Shown here: one piece after another, positions 1 to 8,360 of the stretch | Position numbering within the stretch: position 1 is the stretch's first letter | Layout of the letters: every line of letters starts with the position of its first letter | Source: Deltaproteobacteria bacterium | Lineage (GTDB): Bacteria > Myxococcota_A > UBA9042 > PHBI01 | DNA: 64,000 bases | Direction: 5' to 3' | Assembly: GCA_020632715.1 (NCBI GenBank) | Contig: JACKFA010000005.1 | Coordinates: 372,001-436,000 of the forward strand | Notes under the pieces: model-generated | Told to the model about the DNA's origin: nothing | Database searches by the model: none | What the model saw: only the letters and a program-made list of their open reading frames with translations | Program-made: the position numbers and the translations under genes

Positions 1-1
1 C

Positions 2-361
2 GACGGGTCGACGTCGCAGGGGGCGCAGTGGCTCTACTACACCGACACGAACGAGCTGAAGCTCGAGAACCAGTTCGACTTCGATGGCGGCGACGACCTC
101 ATCGTCATGGACTACGACACCGAGGACGTGACGTTCCCGAACGCGGTCTACCTGAACGGCGACCTCGAGACGGGCTACTTCACGGTCACCTCGTCGAAGG
201 AGCTCGAGGGCAACGGCGCGGACAAGGTCTTCGGGGCGGACACGAGCTGCACGCACGGGGCCATCAAGGTCGGGACGAACGACGGCAACTCGCAGGCGCA
301 GATCTGCGTGTGCATGAACAACAGCGAAGAGAAGGGCGAAGGCTGGTACTGCCTTCAGTGA
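2..361 (+). CDS. 3' part of a secreted repeat protein, paralogue of the next gene
   Basis: This is the last 119 codons of a gene that starts left of the window; the frame is open from base 2. The protein has short beta-type segments (QWLYYTD, LKLENQFDF) and a cysteine-bearing tail with TSCTHG, AQICVCMNN and GEGWYC. The same blocks occur in the same order at the end of the following protein (TGCNNG, VAICVCF, GKGWFC), so the two are tandem paralogues. Only 10 nt separate its stop from the next ATG, and the Shine-Dalgarno-like GGAGAG of the next gene overlaps this spacer, so they are probably co-transcribed. I do not recognise a named family; a surface or fibre-like role is inference from the neighbour. 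Confidence 0.75.
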   Translation, partial: DGSTSQGAQWLYYTDTNELKLENQFDFDGGDDLIVMDYDTEDVTFPNAVYLNGDLETGYFTVTSSKELEGNGADKVFGADTSCTHGAIKVGTNDGNSQAQICVCMNNSEEKGEGWYCLQ

Positions 362-371
362 GGAGAGACCC

Positions 372-1613
372 ATGAACGGACGACGCCACCTCATCCTTGG
401 CGCCCTCATCGGCGCTCTCACCGGCGGGGCCTTCTTCATCGGCGGCCCGGCGCTCTCGAACCTCGACGACGACGCGGCCTCGCTCGACTGCGTGGTCGCG
501 TACGACGGCAAGCTCTCGCTCGCGGGGGTGCCGTTCACGGACGACGTGGACCTGCGCTTCACGCTCTACGACGACGGCGGGGCGTCGATGTGGCAGGAGA
601 CGCACAGCGGCGTGGCGGTGGACGACGACGGGGCGTTCAACGTGCTCCTCGGGTCGTCGACGTCGCTCGCGTCGGTGATCGCGGACGCGGAGACGCTGTA
701 TATCGGGGTCGAGGTGAAGCGGCACAGCGGCGGGAGCTACACGGCGCTCGCGGGGAAGCAGCTGCTCGCGACGCTGCCGTTCGCGATCCGGTCGACGCAG
801 GGCGTGGACATGGCGGTCGGCGGGCAGGGGACGGCGGCGGAGGCGATGGTGTACGGCGACGTGACGCTGAAGGACGACCTCTTCATGCGGTCGCCGACGG
901 GGCACCTGTCGATCGGCGCGGGGGTGTCGGGGCGGCGCGGGGTGGTGTTCGGGGACTCGTCGAAGCTCGCGCAGATGGTCTACGACTCGGGGACCAACGC
1001 GCTCTCCTTCGAGAACGCGAACGACCTGAGCGACGCGACGGACCTGTTCACGATCGACGCGGACGACGCGGCGGTGGCGGCGGCGGGGGCGCTGACGGCG
1101 AAGGGGGACCTCGAGGTGGCGGGGGACCTGACGATCACGCCGGCGACGAAGGCGGTGACCATCGACGGGGGGAACCTGCTCATCGGGCAGAGCAGCTCGC
1201 GGGCGATGATCGTCTTCGGGGACGACACGAACGGGCAGGGGATCCAGATGGTCTACGACCCGCCGAACAACGACTTCATCTTCGAGGCGGGGTCGGACTA
1301 CAGCGACGGGGCGGACGTGCTGAGCACGGATGTCAGCACGAAGATCACGACGATCTCGGGGACGCTGTCGGTCAGCAACAACACGGTCCTGCCGGTGACG
1401 ACCCAGGCGGCGTCGACGTCCGTGCGCGACAACAACCTCCAGAAGCGCTTCTGGGCGGACACGGGCTGCAACAACGGGTCGATCGCGGCGGGCTTCTGGG
1501 ACTTCGGCAGCGGCAGCAGCAGCACGAACCGCGTGGCCATCTGCGTGTGCTTCGACACGGACACGCAGACGCAGGTCACCAACCACGGCAAGGGCTGGTT
1601 CTGCTGGTATTGA
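372..1613 (+). CDS. Secreted/anchored repeat protein (fibre-like), 413 aa
   Basis: The ATG follows GAGGAGAGACCC, a good ribosome site. Residues 8-28 form a hydrophobic signal or anchor segment. Residues about 40-130 read like the beta-sandwich often found at the base of bacterial fibre or collagen-like surface proteins (YDGKLSLAGVPFTDDVDLRF...LYDDGG, then a turn into LATLPFAIRS). The rest is made of repeated segments of the type QMVYD...FEN/FEAGSD and FGDSSK/FGDDTN, ending in the same cysteine-containing block as the upstream partial gene (TGCNNG, AICVCF, GWFCWY). The role is unknown; a cell-surface filament or spore/coat component is possible. It ends at an inverted repeat and faces a convergent gene. 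Confidence 0.75.
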   Translation: MNGRRHLILGALIGALTGGAFFIGGPALSNLDDDAASLDCVVAYDGKLSLAGVPFTDDVDLRFTLYDDGGASMWQETHSGVAVDDDGAFNVLLGSSTSLASVIADAETLYIGVEVKRHSGGSYTALAGKQLLATLPFAIRSTQGVDMAVGGQGTAAEAMVYGDVTLKDDLFMRSPTGHLSIGAGVSGRRGVVFGDSSKLAQMVYDSGTNALSFENANDLSDATDLFTIDADDAAVAAAGALTAKGDLEVAGDLTITPATKAVTIDGGNLLIGQSSSRAMIVFGDDTNGQGIQMVYDPPNNDFIFEAGSDYSDGADVLSTDVSTKITTISGTLSVSNNTVLPVTTQAASTSVRDNNLQKRFWADTGCNNGSIAAGFWDFGSGSSSTNRVAICVCFDTDTQTQVTNHGKGWFCWY

Positions 1614-1686
1614 GGAGCGCGCCGTCGCGGCGGCGCGTCGCGGATTCGTGACCTCGGGTGCGTCGCGACCTGTCGAACGCAGGTCG

Positions 1687-1776
1687 GGAGACACGGAGAC
1701 ACGGAGGGAGAGGGAGGGAGAGAGCGCAGGCGTCAGCTCCCTCCCCTCCGTGCCCCCTCCGTGTCTCCGTGTCTCC
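1687..1776. repeat. Inverted repeat with 22-bp perfect arms between convergent genes
   Basis: Positions 1687-1708 (GGAGACACGGAGACACGGAG followed by GG) are perfectly complementary to 1755-1776, with a 46-nt purine/pyrimidine-asymmetric loop that is itself partly complementary (GGGAGAGGGAGGG against CCCTCCCCTCC). A transcript in either direction would fold into a long hairpin. It lies between the stop of the secreted protein (1613) and the stop of the convergent gene (1907). ACGGAGACACGGAG-type elements are known to be dispersed in several large bacterial genomes; here only this one copy is present. A transcript end or a mobile REP-like element are the main options. Confidence 0.8.
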
Positions 1777-1888
1777 GTGGTCCGCTCCGACGGCGCCCCG
1801 AATCGTGGTCCGCTCCGACGGCGCCCCGAGTGGTGGTCCGCTCCAGCAACGCCCCGAGTGGTGGTCCGCTCCGACGGCGCCTCGAGGC
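1777..1888. repeat. Four-copy 28-bp tandem repeat
   Basis: Units start at 1777, 1805, 1833 and 1861, an exact 28-bp period. The shared core is GTGGTCCGCTCCGACGGCGC; the third unit differs in the middle (CTCCAGCAAC). The array abuts the right arm of the inverted repeat and ends 19 bp before the stop codon of the convergent gene. 28 is not a multiple of three, and no reading frame across it looks protein-like, so it is a non-coding minisatellite. There are no unique spacers, so it is not a CRISPR. Confidence 0.85.
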
Positions 1889-1906
1889 GCTCGGCGGCGA
1901 CCTGGG

Positions 1907-2833
1907 CTAACCGTCCGCCTTCGGCGCGATGAAGCCCACCGCGAGCTTCTCGATCTGCGCGAAGCTCTCCGCCGCGTCGTGCGCGCCCAGCGCCTTCGCG
2001 ATAGCCTTCGCCTTCCGCGCCTCCTCGGCCGCCCGCGGGCGCTCCTCCGCGAGGAGCAGCGCCTGCGAGAGCATCCCGCGGAGCGACGCCTCGCTCTCCC
2101 TCACGCCCGCCGCGACCGCGTCCGCGACCGCCGCGTCGAGGAGGACCACGGCGCCCGCGAAGTCGTTCGCCGACATCTTCTCGCCCGCCGCGCGCATCGC
2201 GTCGTCGCCGCGCCGCGTCGCCTCCGCCTCGCGCTGGTACTTCTCCGCCCCGCCCGCCGTCGCCGTCTGCGCGAGGAGCCCCTCGAAGTGCGCCGTCGCC
2301 CCCGGATCCCCCATCGCCCGCGCCAGCTCCGCCGCCCGCTCGAGGTGCGCCCGCGCGCGCCCCGCGTCCCCGCGCATCAAGAGCGCCTGCGCCAGCATCC
2401 CCGCCGCCGACGCCTCCACGTCCGGCCGCCCCTGCCGCACCGACGCCGTCAGGAGCGTCATCAGCTCGAGCTCCGCCGCCGCGCTGTCCCCCCGCTCGAG
2501 CGCCGCCCCCGCGCGGTCGAACGCGCGGTCCACCGCCTCGTCCTCGAGCCCCGCCACCGCGAGCTGCTCGAGGAGCCGCCCGTAGTGCCGCTGCCCGTCC
2601 TCGTCGCCGAGCGCCTCCGCGAGCTCCGCCGCGCGCCCCGCGTAGACCCGCGCCTCGTCGAGCCGGTCCTTCGTCACGAGCGCCGGCGCGAGGAGCCCAC
2701 ACGCGAGCATCTCCGACTGCGCGTCGAGCTCCCCCTCGAGGAGCCCCACGAGCGCCGCCACCGCGTCATCCACCCGCTGCGCCGCGAGGGCGTGCACCGC
2801 CCCCCGGAGCGCCGCGTCGACCGCCTCATCCAT
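1907..2833 (-). CDS. TPR-like helical repeat protein, 308 aa
   Basis: The protein is almost entirely alpha-helical repeats of the form AA.LAR..GD..A..HFE.LLA, repeated about six times with conserved Gly-Asp/Glu turns (ALGDEDGQRHY, AMGDPGATAHF, ALGAHDAAESF), which is typical of tetratricopeptide-like scaffolds. There is no signal peptide, so it is cytoplasmic. Its ATG overlaps the stop of the upstream gene by 8 nt (GGGAGCCATGGATGA) with GGAGGGAG just before it, so the two are translationally coupled and probably act together. Function is unknown; TPR scaffolds usually mediate protein-protein contacts. Confidence 0.8.
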   Translation of the reverse strand: MDEAVDAALRGAVHALAAQRVDDAVAALVGLLEGELDAQSEMLACGLLAPALVTKDRLDEARVYAGRAAELAEALGDEDGQRHYGRLLEQLAVAGLEDEAVDRAFDRAGAALERGDSAAAELELMTLLTASVRQGRPDVEASAAGMLAQALLMRGDAGRARAHLERAAELARAMGDPGATAHFEGLLAQTATAGGAEKYQREAEATRRGDDAMRAAGEKMSANDFAGAVVLLDAAVADAVAAGVRESEASLRGMLSQALLLAEERPRAAEEARKAKAIAKALGAHDAAESFAQIEKLAVGFIAPKADG

Positions 2834-4283
2834 GGCTCCCTCCCCATTCCTCGCCGTCGTCCTCGGCGTCGTCCCCGTCGTCCATCATCGGCGGCATCGA
2901 CGGCAGCGTCCGATCCGTCGGCGGCGGCGCCTTCGCCTGTCCGCCCCGGCCCGACCACGGCTTCGCCTCGTCCTCGTCCGCCTCACCCGCCGGCGACGCA
3001 GGCGCCGACGGCGTCAGCGCCGCCGCCGACACCAGCAGCGACTCCGGCTTCGTCTGCAGGATCACGAGCGCCCCGCGCGCCCGCGACACCCGCTCGCTCA
3101 CCTCGCCCCCGGCGCGCGCGAGGAACGCCTCGAGCACCGCCGCCCCGCCGCGCGGCCGCGTCGCGAGGATCACCTCCGCGAGCCGCTCGTACACCTCCGG
3201 CCGGCGCGCGTCGTCGAGCCGCGACAGCGCCTGCTCCGGCGTGAGCGGCAGCCGCAGGAGCGACGCCAGCGCCGCGAGCCACACGAGCTCCTCCCGGTGC
3301 TGGCAGAGCGCCGCGAGCCGCCCCGCCGCCGACGCGTCCTCCGACGCCCCGAGCGCCTCCGCCGCCGCCTTCAGGCTCGCCGGCCCGAGCGGCGTCGTCG
3401 CCACGAGGCGCAGAAGCGGCGCCGGGCTGAACGGCGGCTTCTCGCGGTGCATGGCCGCGATGAGCGCGTCGCGCACGCGCGCCCCGAGCGTCTCCGTCGA
3501 GAGCAGGAGCGGCTCCACCCGCGCGAGCGGGTAGAGGTTCAGGAGCTTCACGATGGCGTCCTCGCGGATCTGCGCCGTCGGCGACTCGCGCGCCGCCCGC
3601 GTCAGCGTGTCGAACGCCTCCGAGGCCGGCCGGTCGACCGACTCGATCACCTCGCGCGCCCGCGCCTCCCCGAGCGCCCCCGTCGGCGCCGCGTCCGCGA
3701 GCAGCTGCCCATAGAGCGCCCGCACGCCGAGCGACGTGTCCTCCGCCGCGATCCTCTCGAGCCGCGCCCCCACGTCGCCCGGCGCCGCGAGCCCGCGGAC
3801 GAGCTCGAACAGCGAGCGCAGCGTCGCGTGCACCGCGTCCTCCGCGGTCGCGAGCGCCGTCCCCGCCGGCCCGAGGCGCGCCGTGCTCTCCCCGACGACG
3901 AGCCCGAGCGCCCCGACGAGGTGCCGCGCGACCTTGCGCGTCGCCGCGTCCCACGGCGCCGCGACCTCGGGGCGGTCGCCGATGACGACGACCACGCGGT
4001 CGAGCTCGACGTCCCCCGTCAGGAAGCGCCCCTCCCGTGACAGCGCGAGGCCCAGCGGCACCACGACGATGCGGTCGCTGATCGCCGCGTTCTTCACGGT
4101 CACGCTCACGAAGGCGCGGTCGAGCCCCGCGGGCTCCGCCTCGATGACGACGTCGTGCCCCGCGGGCCGCCCGCTCCACGAGAGCCGCCCGTCGCGATAG
4201 CTCGGGCGCAGGTTGAGCGCGACCGCCGCGGCGCGCCACGCGTCGAGCGGCACGGCGAGCTCGGAGGGGAGAGACGGCGCCAT
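2826..4283 (-). CDS. HEAT-repeat-like cytoplasmic protein, 485 aa
   Basis: Residues 1-130 are a mixed alpha/beta domain with several hydrophobic strands (DRIVVVPLGLAL, ELDRVVVVIGDRP). Residues about 150-420 are helical repeats resembling HEAT/armadillo units (ALIAAMHREK, LKAAAEALGASEDASAAGRLAAL, WLAALASLLRLPL). The last 60 residues are Pro- and Asp-rich and probably disordered. No catalytic motif or signal peptide is visible. It is the first gene of a two-gene unit with the TPR-like protein, overlapping by 8 nt. I do not recognise a named family; the pair may be an adaptor module, which is inference. Confidence 0.75.
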   Translation of the reverse strand: MAPSLPSELAVPLDAWRAAAVALNLRPSYRDGRLSWSGRPAGHDVVIEAEPAGLDRAFVSVTVKNAAISDRIVVVPLGLALSREGRFLTGDVELDRVVVVIGDRPEVAAPWDAATRKVARHLVGALGLVVGESTARLGPAGTALATAEDAVHATLRSLFELVRGLAAPGDVGARLERIAAEDTSLGVRALYGQLLADAAPTGALGEARAREVIESVDRPASEAFDTLTRAARESPTAQIREDAIVKLLNLYPLARVEPLLLSTETLGARVRDALIAAMHREKPPFSPAPLLRLVATTPLGPASLKAAAEALGASEDASAAGRLAALCQHREELVWLAALASLLRLPLTPEQALSRLDDARRPEVYERLAEVILATRPRGGAAVLEAFLARAGGEVSERVSRARGALVILQTKPESLLVSAAALTPSAPASPAGEADEDEAKPWSGRGGQAKAPPPTDRTLPSMPPMMDDGDDAEDDGEEWGGSHG

Positions 4284-4364
4284 GCCCGGGAGCGTCGCAG
4301 CCCGCGCGCCCGTTGTCGAGGCCCGCGAGGTGGCCGCAGGCCGGCCGACCCGCGCGGTCGGGCG

Positions 4365-5093
4365 TCAGTCGCCCGCGGGCGGGAGCGGGGCGCGGTAGAG
4401 GAGGATCGCGTGGGGCCGCGGCGGCGGCGCGCCGGGCGTCGACGGTGGCGTCGCGTCGAAGGTCGCGGCGGGCGCCAGCTCGGAGAAGCCGAAGTCGTGC
4501 GCCACGACGCGCGCGCCCGCGGGCAAGCGCGAGAGCTGGCCGCGGAGGCGATCGTTGAGGGCGGGGATCAGGTAGAGCGTGACGACGGTCGCGTCGGCGA
4601 GATCGACGGTGAACATGTCGCGCTGCGCGATGGTCACGCGGTCCTCCAGGCCGGCGGCCGCCACGGCGGCGCGCGACGCGCGCACGAGCTCCGGATCGAT
4701 CTCCACGCCGACGGCGCGGGCGCCGCGGCGGGCGGCGGCGATGACGACGCGCCCATCACCACTCCCGAGATCGTAGACGACGTCGTCCGGGCCGACCTCG
4801 GCGACCTCGAGCATGCGCTCCACCACGGCGGGCGGTGAGCCCTCGAAGCCGAGATCCGGCGCCCGCGGCGGGTCGACGACCCCGCTCGAGACCGGCGTCG
4901 TCGGGCGCGGCGGCCGCGGCGGCCGCTTCCGCGGGGCGCGGTCGGGAGCGGCCGCGGTCGGGGACGGCTCGGGCGCGGCGACCTCCGGCGGCGTCGGCGA
5001 CGGCGCCGCTGCCGGTGGCGGCTCGCTCGCCGGGCACGCCGCGACGGACACCGCGACGACCACGGCGAGGGCGATGATCCTGAGAGACTCCAT
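4365..5093 (-). CDS. Lipoprotein class I SAM-dependent methyltransferase, 242 aa
   Basis: The ATG at 5093 gives a lipoprotein signal peptide (MESLRIIALAVVVAVSVAAC), with the lipobox ending at Cys20. A Pro-rich linker (residues 25-75) follows. The domain at residues about 90-235 carries the SAM-binding motif I (VYDLGSGDGRVVIAAA), an acidic residue after strand 2 (GVEIDPE) and the RDMF.VDLADATVVTLYLIP block typical of FkbM/protein-type Rossmann methyltransferases of the histone-methyltransferase-like DOT1/tRNA group. It would act on the periplasmic side of a membrane, which is unusual because SAM is cytosolic; this domain combination is nevertheless recurrent in Myxococcota and Planctomycetes. 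The substrate is unknown. It is divergent from the deacetylase gene. Confidence 0.8.
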   Translation of the reverse strand: MESLRIIALAVVVAVSVAACPASEPPPAAAPSPTPPEVAAPEPSPTAAAPDRAPRKRPPRPPRPTTPVSSGVVDPPRAPDLGFEGSPPAVVERMLEVAEVGPDDVVYDLGSGDGRVVIAAARRGARAVGVEIDPELVRASRAAVAAAGLEDRVTIAQRDMFTVDLADATVVTLYLIPALNDRLRGQLSRLPAGARVVAHDFGFSELAPAATFDATPPSTPGAPPPRPHAILLYRAPLPPAGD

Positions 5094-5240
5094 GGACGAC
5101 GACGGTGCCTCGCCCGGGGGGCCTTGTCGAGCACCCGCGCCGTGGCCGCCGCGGGCGCCGCGCTCACCCCCGCGCGCGACCGATCGTTGACTTCGCCGTG
5201 GCGAAGGCATAGACGGCGCCGCGCTCTCCACGAGGTCCCC

Positions 5241-6431
5241 ATGTCCGCCCGCGCCCTCTCCCTCGCCCTCGCCCTCCTCCTCGCGCCCGTCGCCGCCTGC
5301 GCCGACGACGGCGCCGAGCCAGACGCGGCCCAGGTCTCCGCGTCCTTCGAGGAGGCTTACGCCCAGACGGACCTCGGCAAGGAGGACTCCGGCGGCTGCT
5401 CGGGCGTCGTCGTCCCGGACCGGAGCGGCTTCGGCAAGCGCGTCGCGCTCACCTTCGACGACGGCCCGAACGCGGTGACGACGCCCCGCGTCCTCGACGT
5501 GCTCGCCGAGCACGGGGTGAAGGCCACGTTCTTCATCAACGGCTCCCGCGTCACGGGCCCGGCCGAGCGCGCCGTCCTCGCGCGCATCGTCGCCGAGGGA
5601 CACATCCTCGCGAACCACTCCCAGAGCCACCTCGATCTGAAGAACGCGAGCGCCGCGAAGCTCGCGAGCGAGGTCGGCAAGACCGACGCCGTCCTCCGCG
5701 ACGCGGGCGTGACCCCGCGCTTCTTCCGCTTCCCGTTCGGCTCCGCGAGCTGCTCGGGGATGAGCTACGTGAAGGGGCTCGGCTACACGGTCGTCGGCTG
5801 GCACATCGACTCCGCCGACTGGTGCTTCGCCACGACCGGCGGCGCCTCGTGCCCGGCGCGCACCTTCCGCTACGTGCCCGACGCCTACCGGAGCGACCTC
5901 CTCGGCTACGTCATGTCGCAGCTCCGCGCGAAGGACGGCGGCGTCATCCTCTTCCACGACATCCACGCGAGCACGGCGGCCGCCCTCGACGGGATCCTCT
6001 CGGCCCTCGAGGACGCCGGCTACGCCTTCGTCCAGGTCGACGACGCGGTCTATCTCCCGCGCCTGAACGGCGCCACGCCGCCCCCCGCGCGCTTCGTCGG
6101 CGCCGCGTGCGAGGCCGACCACGACTGCAACTTCTCGAGCGCGGTGTCGAGCGGGATCTGCCACCGCTTCACGCCGACCGACGGCACCCCCGCCGAGGAG
6201 ATCGGTTTCTGCTCGCTCCCCTGCGAGGGGACGTGCCCCGACCGGGTCGGCGCCTCGCCGACCTTCTGCACGACCCTCGACGGCGGCGCCACCGGCCGCT
6301 GCGTCGCGAAGTCCGCGGCCGTGAACGAGAGCTGCGAGGCCATCGAGGGGACCGCGCCCGCCGTGGTCGCGCGCTTCATCGGGACGAGCAGCGCGGCCGC
6401 CGCGACCGCCACCGCCTGCGTACCGCGCTAG
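5241..6431 (+). CDS. Secreted polysaccharide deacetylase (NodB/CE4 family) lipoprotein
   Basis: The chosen ATG (SD GAGG six nt upstream) gives a lipoprotein signal with lipobox APVAAC. The NodB domain has every family motif: TFDDGP (Asp73/Asp74), NHSQSHLD (His126/His130 metal ligands), RFPFG (Arg163), DSADW and FHDIH (His239). It should remove N-acetyl groups from chitin-like, peptidoglycan or exopolysaccharide chains at the cell surface. A C-terminal cysteine-rich domain of about 110 residues (CEADHDCNF, GICHRF, FCSLPCEGTC) is an extra, disulphide-type module common in secreted proteins of this lineage. 396 aa. Activity is inferred from motifs. Confidence 0.9.
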   Translation: MSARALSLALALLLAPVAACADDGAEPDAAQVSASFEEAYAQTDLGKEDSGGCSGVVVPDRSGFGKRVALTFDDGPNAVTTPRVLDVLAEHGVKATFFINGSRVTGPAERAVLARIVAEGHILANHSQSHLDLKNASAAKLASEVGKTDAVLRDAGVTPRFFRFPFGSASCSGMSYVKGLGYTVVGWHIDSADWCFATTGGASCPARTFRYVPDAYRSDLLGYVMSQLRAKDGGVILFHDIHASTAAALDGILSALEDAGYAFVQVDDAVYLPRLNGATPPPARFVGAACEADHDCNFSSAVSSGICHRFTPTDGTPAEEIGFCSLPCEGTCPDRVGASPTFCTTLDGGATGRCVAKSAAVNESCEAIEGTAPAVVARFIGTSSAAAATATACVPR

Positions 6432-6524
6432 CGCGTCTCGGCGCTTGACGCGCGCTTCCCAGGGGCTATGAGGGCGGGAGCGCCGCGACCGGAGCGGCGC
6501 GCAACCCTCCGCTCGGAGCTCGCC

Positions 6525-7145
6525 ATGCGTCGTCTCGCCCTCTCGCTCACGCTCGTCCTCGCGGCCGCCGCGCTCGCGTCGTCCCCGACCGCCGCCCACG
6601 CCGACCCGTGGGAGCACGACGGCTTCCTCTTCCGCGGCACGCTCGGGCTCGGCTACGAGGTCATCGCCGAGGACAACACCGTGCTCGGCGACCTCACCAT
6701 CGGCGGCTTCGGCGCCTCCGTGAGCTTCGCGTTCGGCCACTCCCTCGGGCGCACGAACCTCGCCATCCACGGCGAGATCTTCGGCAACGCCGTCTTCGAG
6801 CCGGCGGTCCGCGCGGACGGCGACAAGCTCGGCAACCTCGACGACACCACGCTCTCGCTCGGCGCGCTCGGCGTCGGCGTCACCTACTACTTCATGCCCA
6901 TCAACCTCTACGTGTCGGCGACCTTCGGCGTCGGCGCCGCGAACCTCAAGGTGGACGGGCAGGACAACAAGTCCGACCCCGGCTTCGCCATGCACTTCCT
7001 GGTCGGGAAGGAGTTCTGGGTCGGGCCGCGGTGGGGCCTCGGGTTCATGGCCGGCTTCACCTTCTGCCGCGTGCCGTTCAACGACGGCGACACCGTCGAC
7101 CCCTACCTCGGCGCGAACTTCGGGTTCTCCGCGACCTTCAACTGA
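6525..7145 (+). CDS. Outer-membrane beta-barrel protein, 206 aa
   Basis: The ATG at 6525 was preferred over an upstream in-frame ATG (6468) because it starts a clean signal peptide (MRRLALSLTLVLAAAALAS...AHA, cleaved before DPW). The mature part alternates hydrophobic and polar residues in strand-length blocks with many glycines (FRGTLGLGYEVI, IGGFGASVSFAFGHS, LSLGALGVGVTYYF) and ends in FSATFN, an aromatic terminal strand as expected for BamA-dependent barrels. An eight-strand OmpA/OmpX-type barrel fits the length. Its substrate or partner is unknown. Confidence 0.8.
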   Translation: MRRLALSLTLVLAAAALASSPTAAHADPWEHDGFLFRGTLGLGYEVIAEDNTVLGDLTIGGFGASVSFAFGHSLGRTNLAIHGEIFGNAVFEPAVRADGDKLGNLDDTTLSLGALGVGVTYYFMPINLYVSATFGVGAANLKVDGQDNKSDPGFAMHFLVGKEFWVGPRWGLGFMAGFTFCRVPFNDGDTVDPYLGANFGFSATFN

Positions 7146-7304
7146 GAAGGTGTTTCAGTATTCTCCCGTCGCCTGGCTTGCTCTTGTGATTTCAGGCGGT
7201 TCCGCTCGTCGGTCACGTGCCTATGGGCACGCTCCCTCCTCACGTAACCACCTGGAATCACGACGCGTCGCCGGGCTCGGTCCGAATGTGTCAACACCCT
7301 CTGA

Positions 7305-7331
7305 TTACGGCGCGCAAGCAGCTGGAGCCGT
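7305..7331 (+). repeat. 27-bp repeat, copy 1 (inverted partner at 9423-9449)
   Basis: Positions 7305-7331 are identical, base for base, to the reverse complement of 9423-9449. Similarity continues on the 5' side (CTCTGA just before each copy) with a 5-bp indel. The two copies bracket about 2.1 kb holding a + strand barrel gene and the - strand lipoprotein and its truncated paralogue. Confidence 0.85.
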
Positions 7332-7375
7332 TTCACCGCCGGCCTCCTCACCGCCTGCCGTCGTCGTCGATGCTC

Positions 7376-7395
7376 GGCGCACCTCGAGGTGCGCC
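7376..7395. promoter_or_regulatory. 20-bp perfect palindrome GGCGCACCTCGAGGTGCGCC
   Basis: Two 10-bp arms meet with no spacer. With no loop it is a poor terminator hairpin, and more like an operator for a dimeric regulator. It lies about 300 bp upstream of the barrel gene and 230 bp downstream of the preceding stop, so its target is uncertain. Confidence 0.4.
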
Positions 7396-7691
7396 TCCGC
7401 TCCTCCCTAGCACCAATGCCGATCAGATAAGCTTGGGCGGCTCGCGGCTCGGCGCGCCGGCTCGGTCCGGGTATTTCTTCACAACCTCTGACCGGACCGC
7501 GGCGCGCCGGCTCCGCGGCGGGTGACATCCCGTCGCGGAGCCCGCCCGGGCCGCGACAAATCGGCAGCGTCGCCGGCCCGCGCGCCGCGACCCCCGACGA
7601 GTTGGCAAAGCGCGTCGATCCCGGAACGTATCGGGATGTCTCAGGTTTCCATCGAGTGCCCGCGCAACACCGATGTGACAGGAGACCCTCG

Positions 7692-8330
7692 ATGCGCACT
7701 CGCTTCACCTTCACCGTGCCCACCGCCCTCGCCACCGCCGCCGCGCTCACCGCGCTCGCCGGCCCCGCCCACGCCGACGACGGAGGCGGCGCCGTCCCCG
7801 TCGGCGACTGGCGCCTCGGCGTCGAGGTCATCGGCAGCTCGCTCGCGGGGCTGGGCGCCGGCCTCCTCGGCAGCGCCCTCGGCGGGACGTCGGTCGGCGC
7901 CGACGTGCAGCGCCGCCTCGACGAGCGCTGGTGGCTCGTCTTCGGCGCGACCGGCGGCTACGACGGCGGCGACTCCACGAGCTCGAGCTGGTCGGCGAGC
8001 GTCGGCGCCCGCTACACCCTCACGACGGGCCCGGTCCTCGTCGACCTGGGCGCTCGCGCGTTCGGCTACCAGGCGAGCCAGACCGCCTGCTACACCTCGA
8101 GCGACGCCGAGGCCGACGGCGCCACCTGCTACGACTCGGAGACCGCCGGCGCCGGCGGCGTGGTCGACGTCGCGGCGCGGGTGCCCCTCGGCGAGCACGT
8201 GCTGCTCTCGTTCGCCGTGGAGCTCCTCTCCGGGGGCTGGGGTCGCACCGAGCAGGGCGCGACGTCGGACGACGGCCTCTTCGTGACCGCCGGCCTGCGC
8301 CCGCGCCTCGGCCTCTACGCGCAGTTCTGA
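7692..8330 (+). CDS. Outer-membrane beta-barrel protein, 212 aa
   Basis: The ATG follows CAGGAGACCCTCG (SD AGGAGA). Residues 1-29 are a signal peptide ending AHA before DDGGG. The mature protein shows amphipathic strand blocks rich in Gly and aromatic residues (RRLDERWWLVFGATGGYDGG, GARYTLTTGPVLVDLGARAFGYQ, LLSFAVELLSGGWG) and ends in LRPRLGLYAQF, a terminal Phe typical of barrels. Two cysteines in a predicted loop (TACYTSSD, ATCYDSE) could form a disulphide. It resembles the barrel at 6525 in size and design but not closely in sequence. Function unknown. Confidence 0.8.
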   Translation: MRTRFTFTVPTALATAAALTALAGPAHADDGGGAVPVGDWRLGVEVIGSSLAGLGAGLLGSALGGTSVGADVQRRLDERWWLVFGATGGYDGGDSTSSSWSASVGARYTLTTGPVLVDLGARAFGYQASQTACYTSSDAEADGATCYDSETAGAGGVVDVAARVPLGEHVLLSFAVELLSGGWGRTEQGATSDDGLFVTAGLRPRLGLYAQF

Positions 8331-8360
8331 ACGAGCTGATCGCCCCGCGCGCCGTCGCGC

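Larger units (their letters stand above)
7146..7691. other. Gene-free spacer, 546 bp, lower GC
   Basis: No reading frame here has a plausible start, ribosome site and composition. The stretch is visibly less GC-rich than its surroundings. It contains a 27-bp sequence repeated in inverted orientation at 9423-9449, a 20-bp perfect palindrome at 7376-7395, and two related CTCTGA...GGCGCGC segments (about 7298 and 7488). The short open stretch around the 27-bp repeat would encode YGAQAAGAV and a little further DARRT, both also present in the truncated lipoprotein at 9104-9454, so part of the spacer may be decayed duplicate sequence. The promoter of the next barrel gene should be near its right end. 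Confidence 0.5.

Noticed and set aside
1777..1888. 28-bp repeat array as a CRISPR
   Set aside because: The units are contiguous with no unique spacers, and no cas genes are near.
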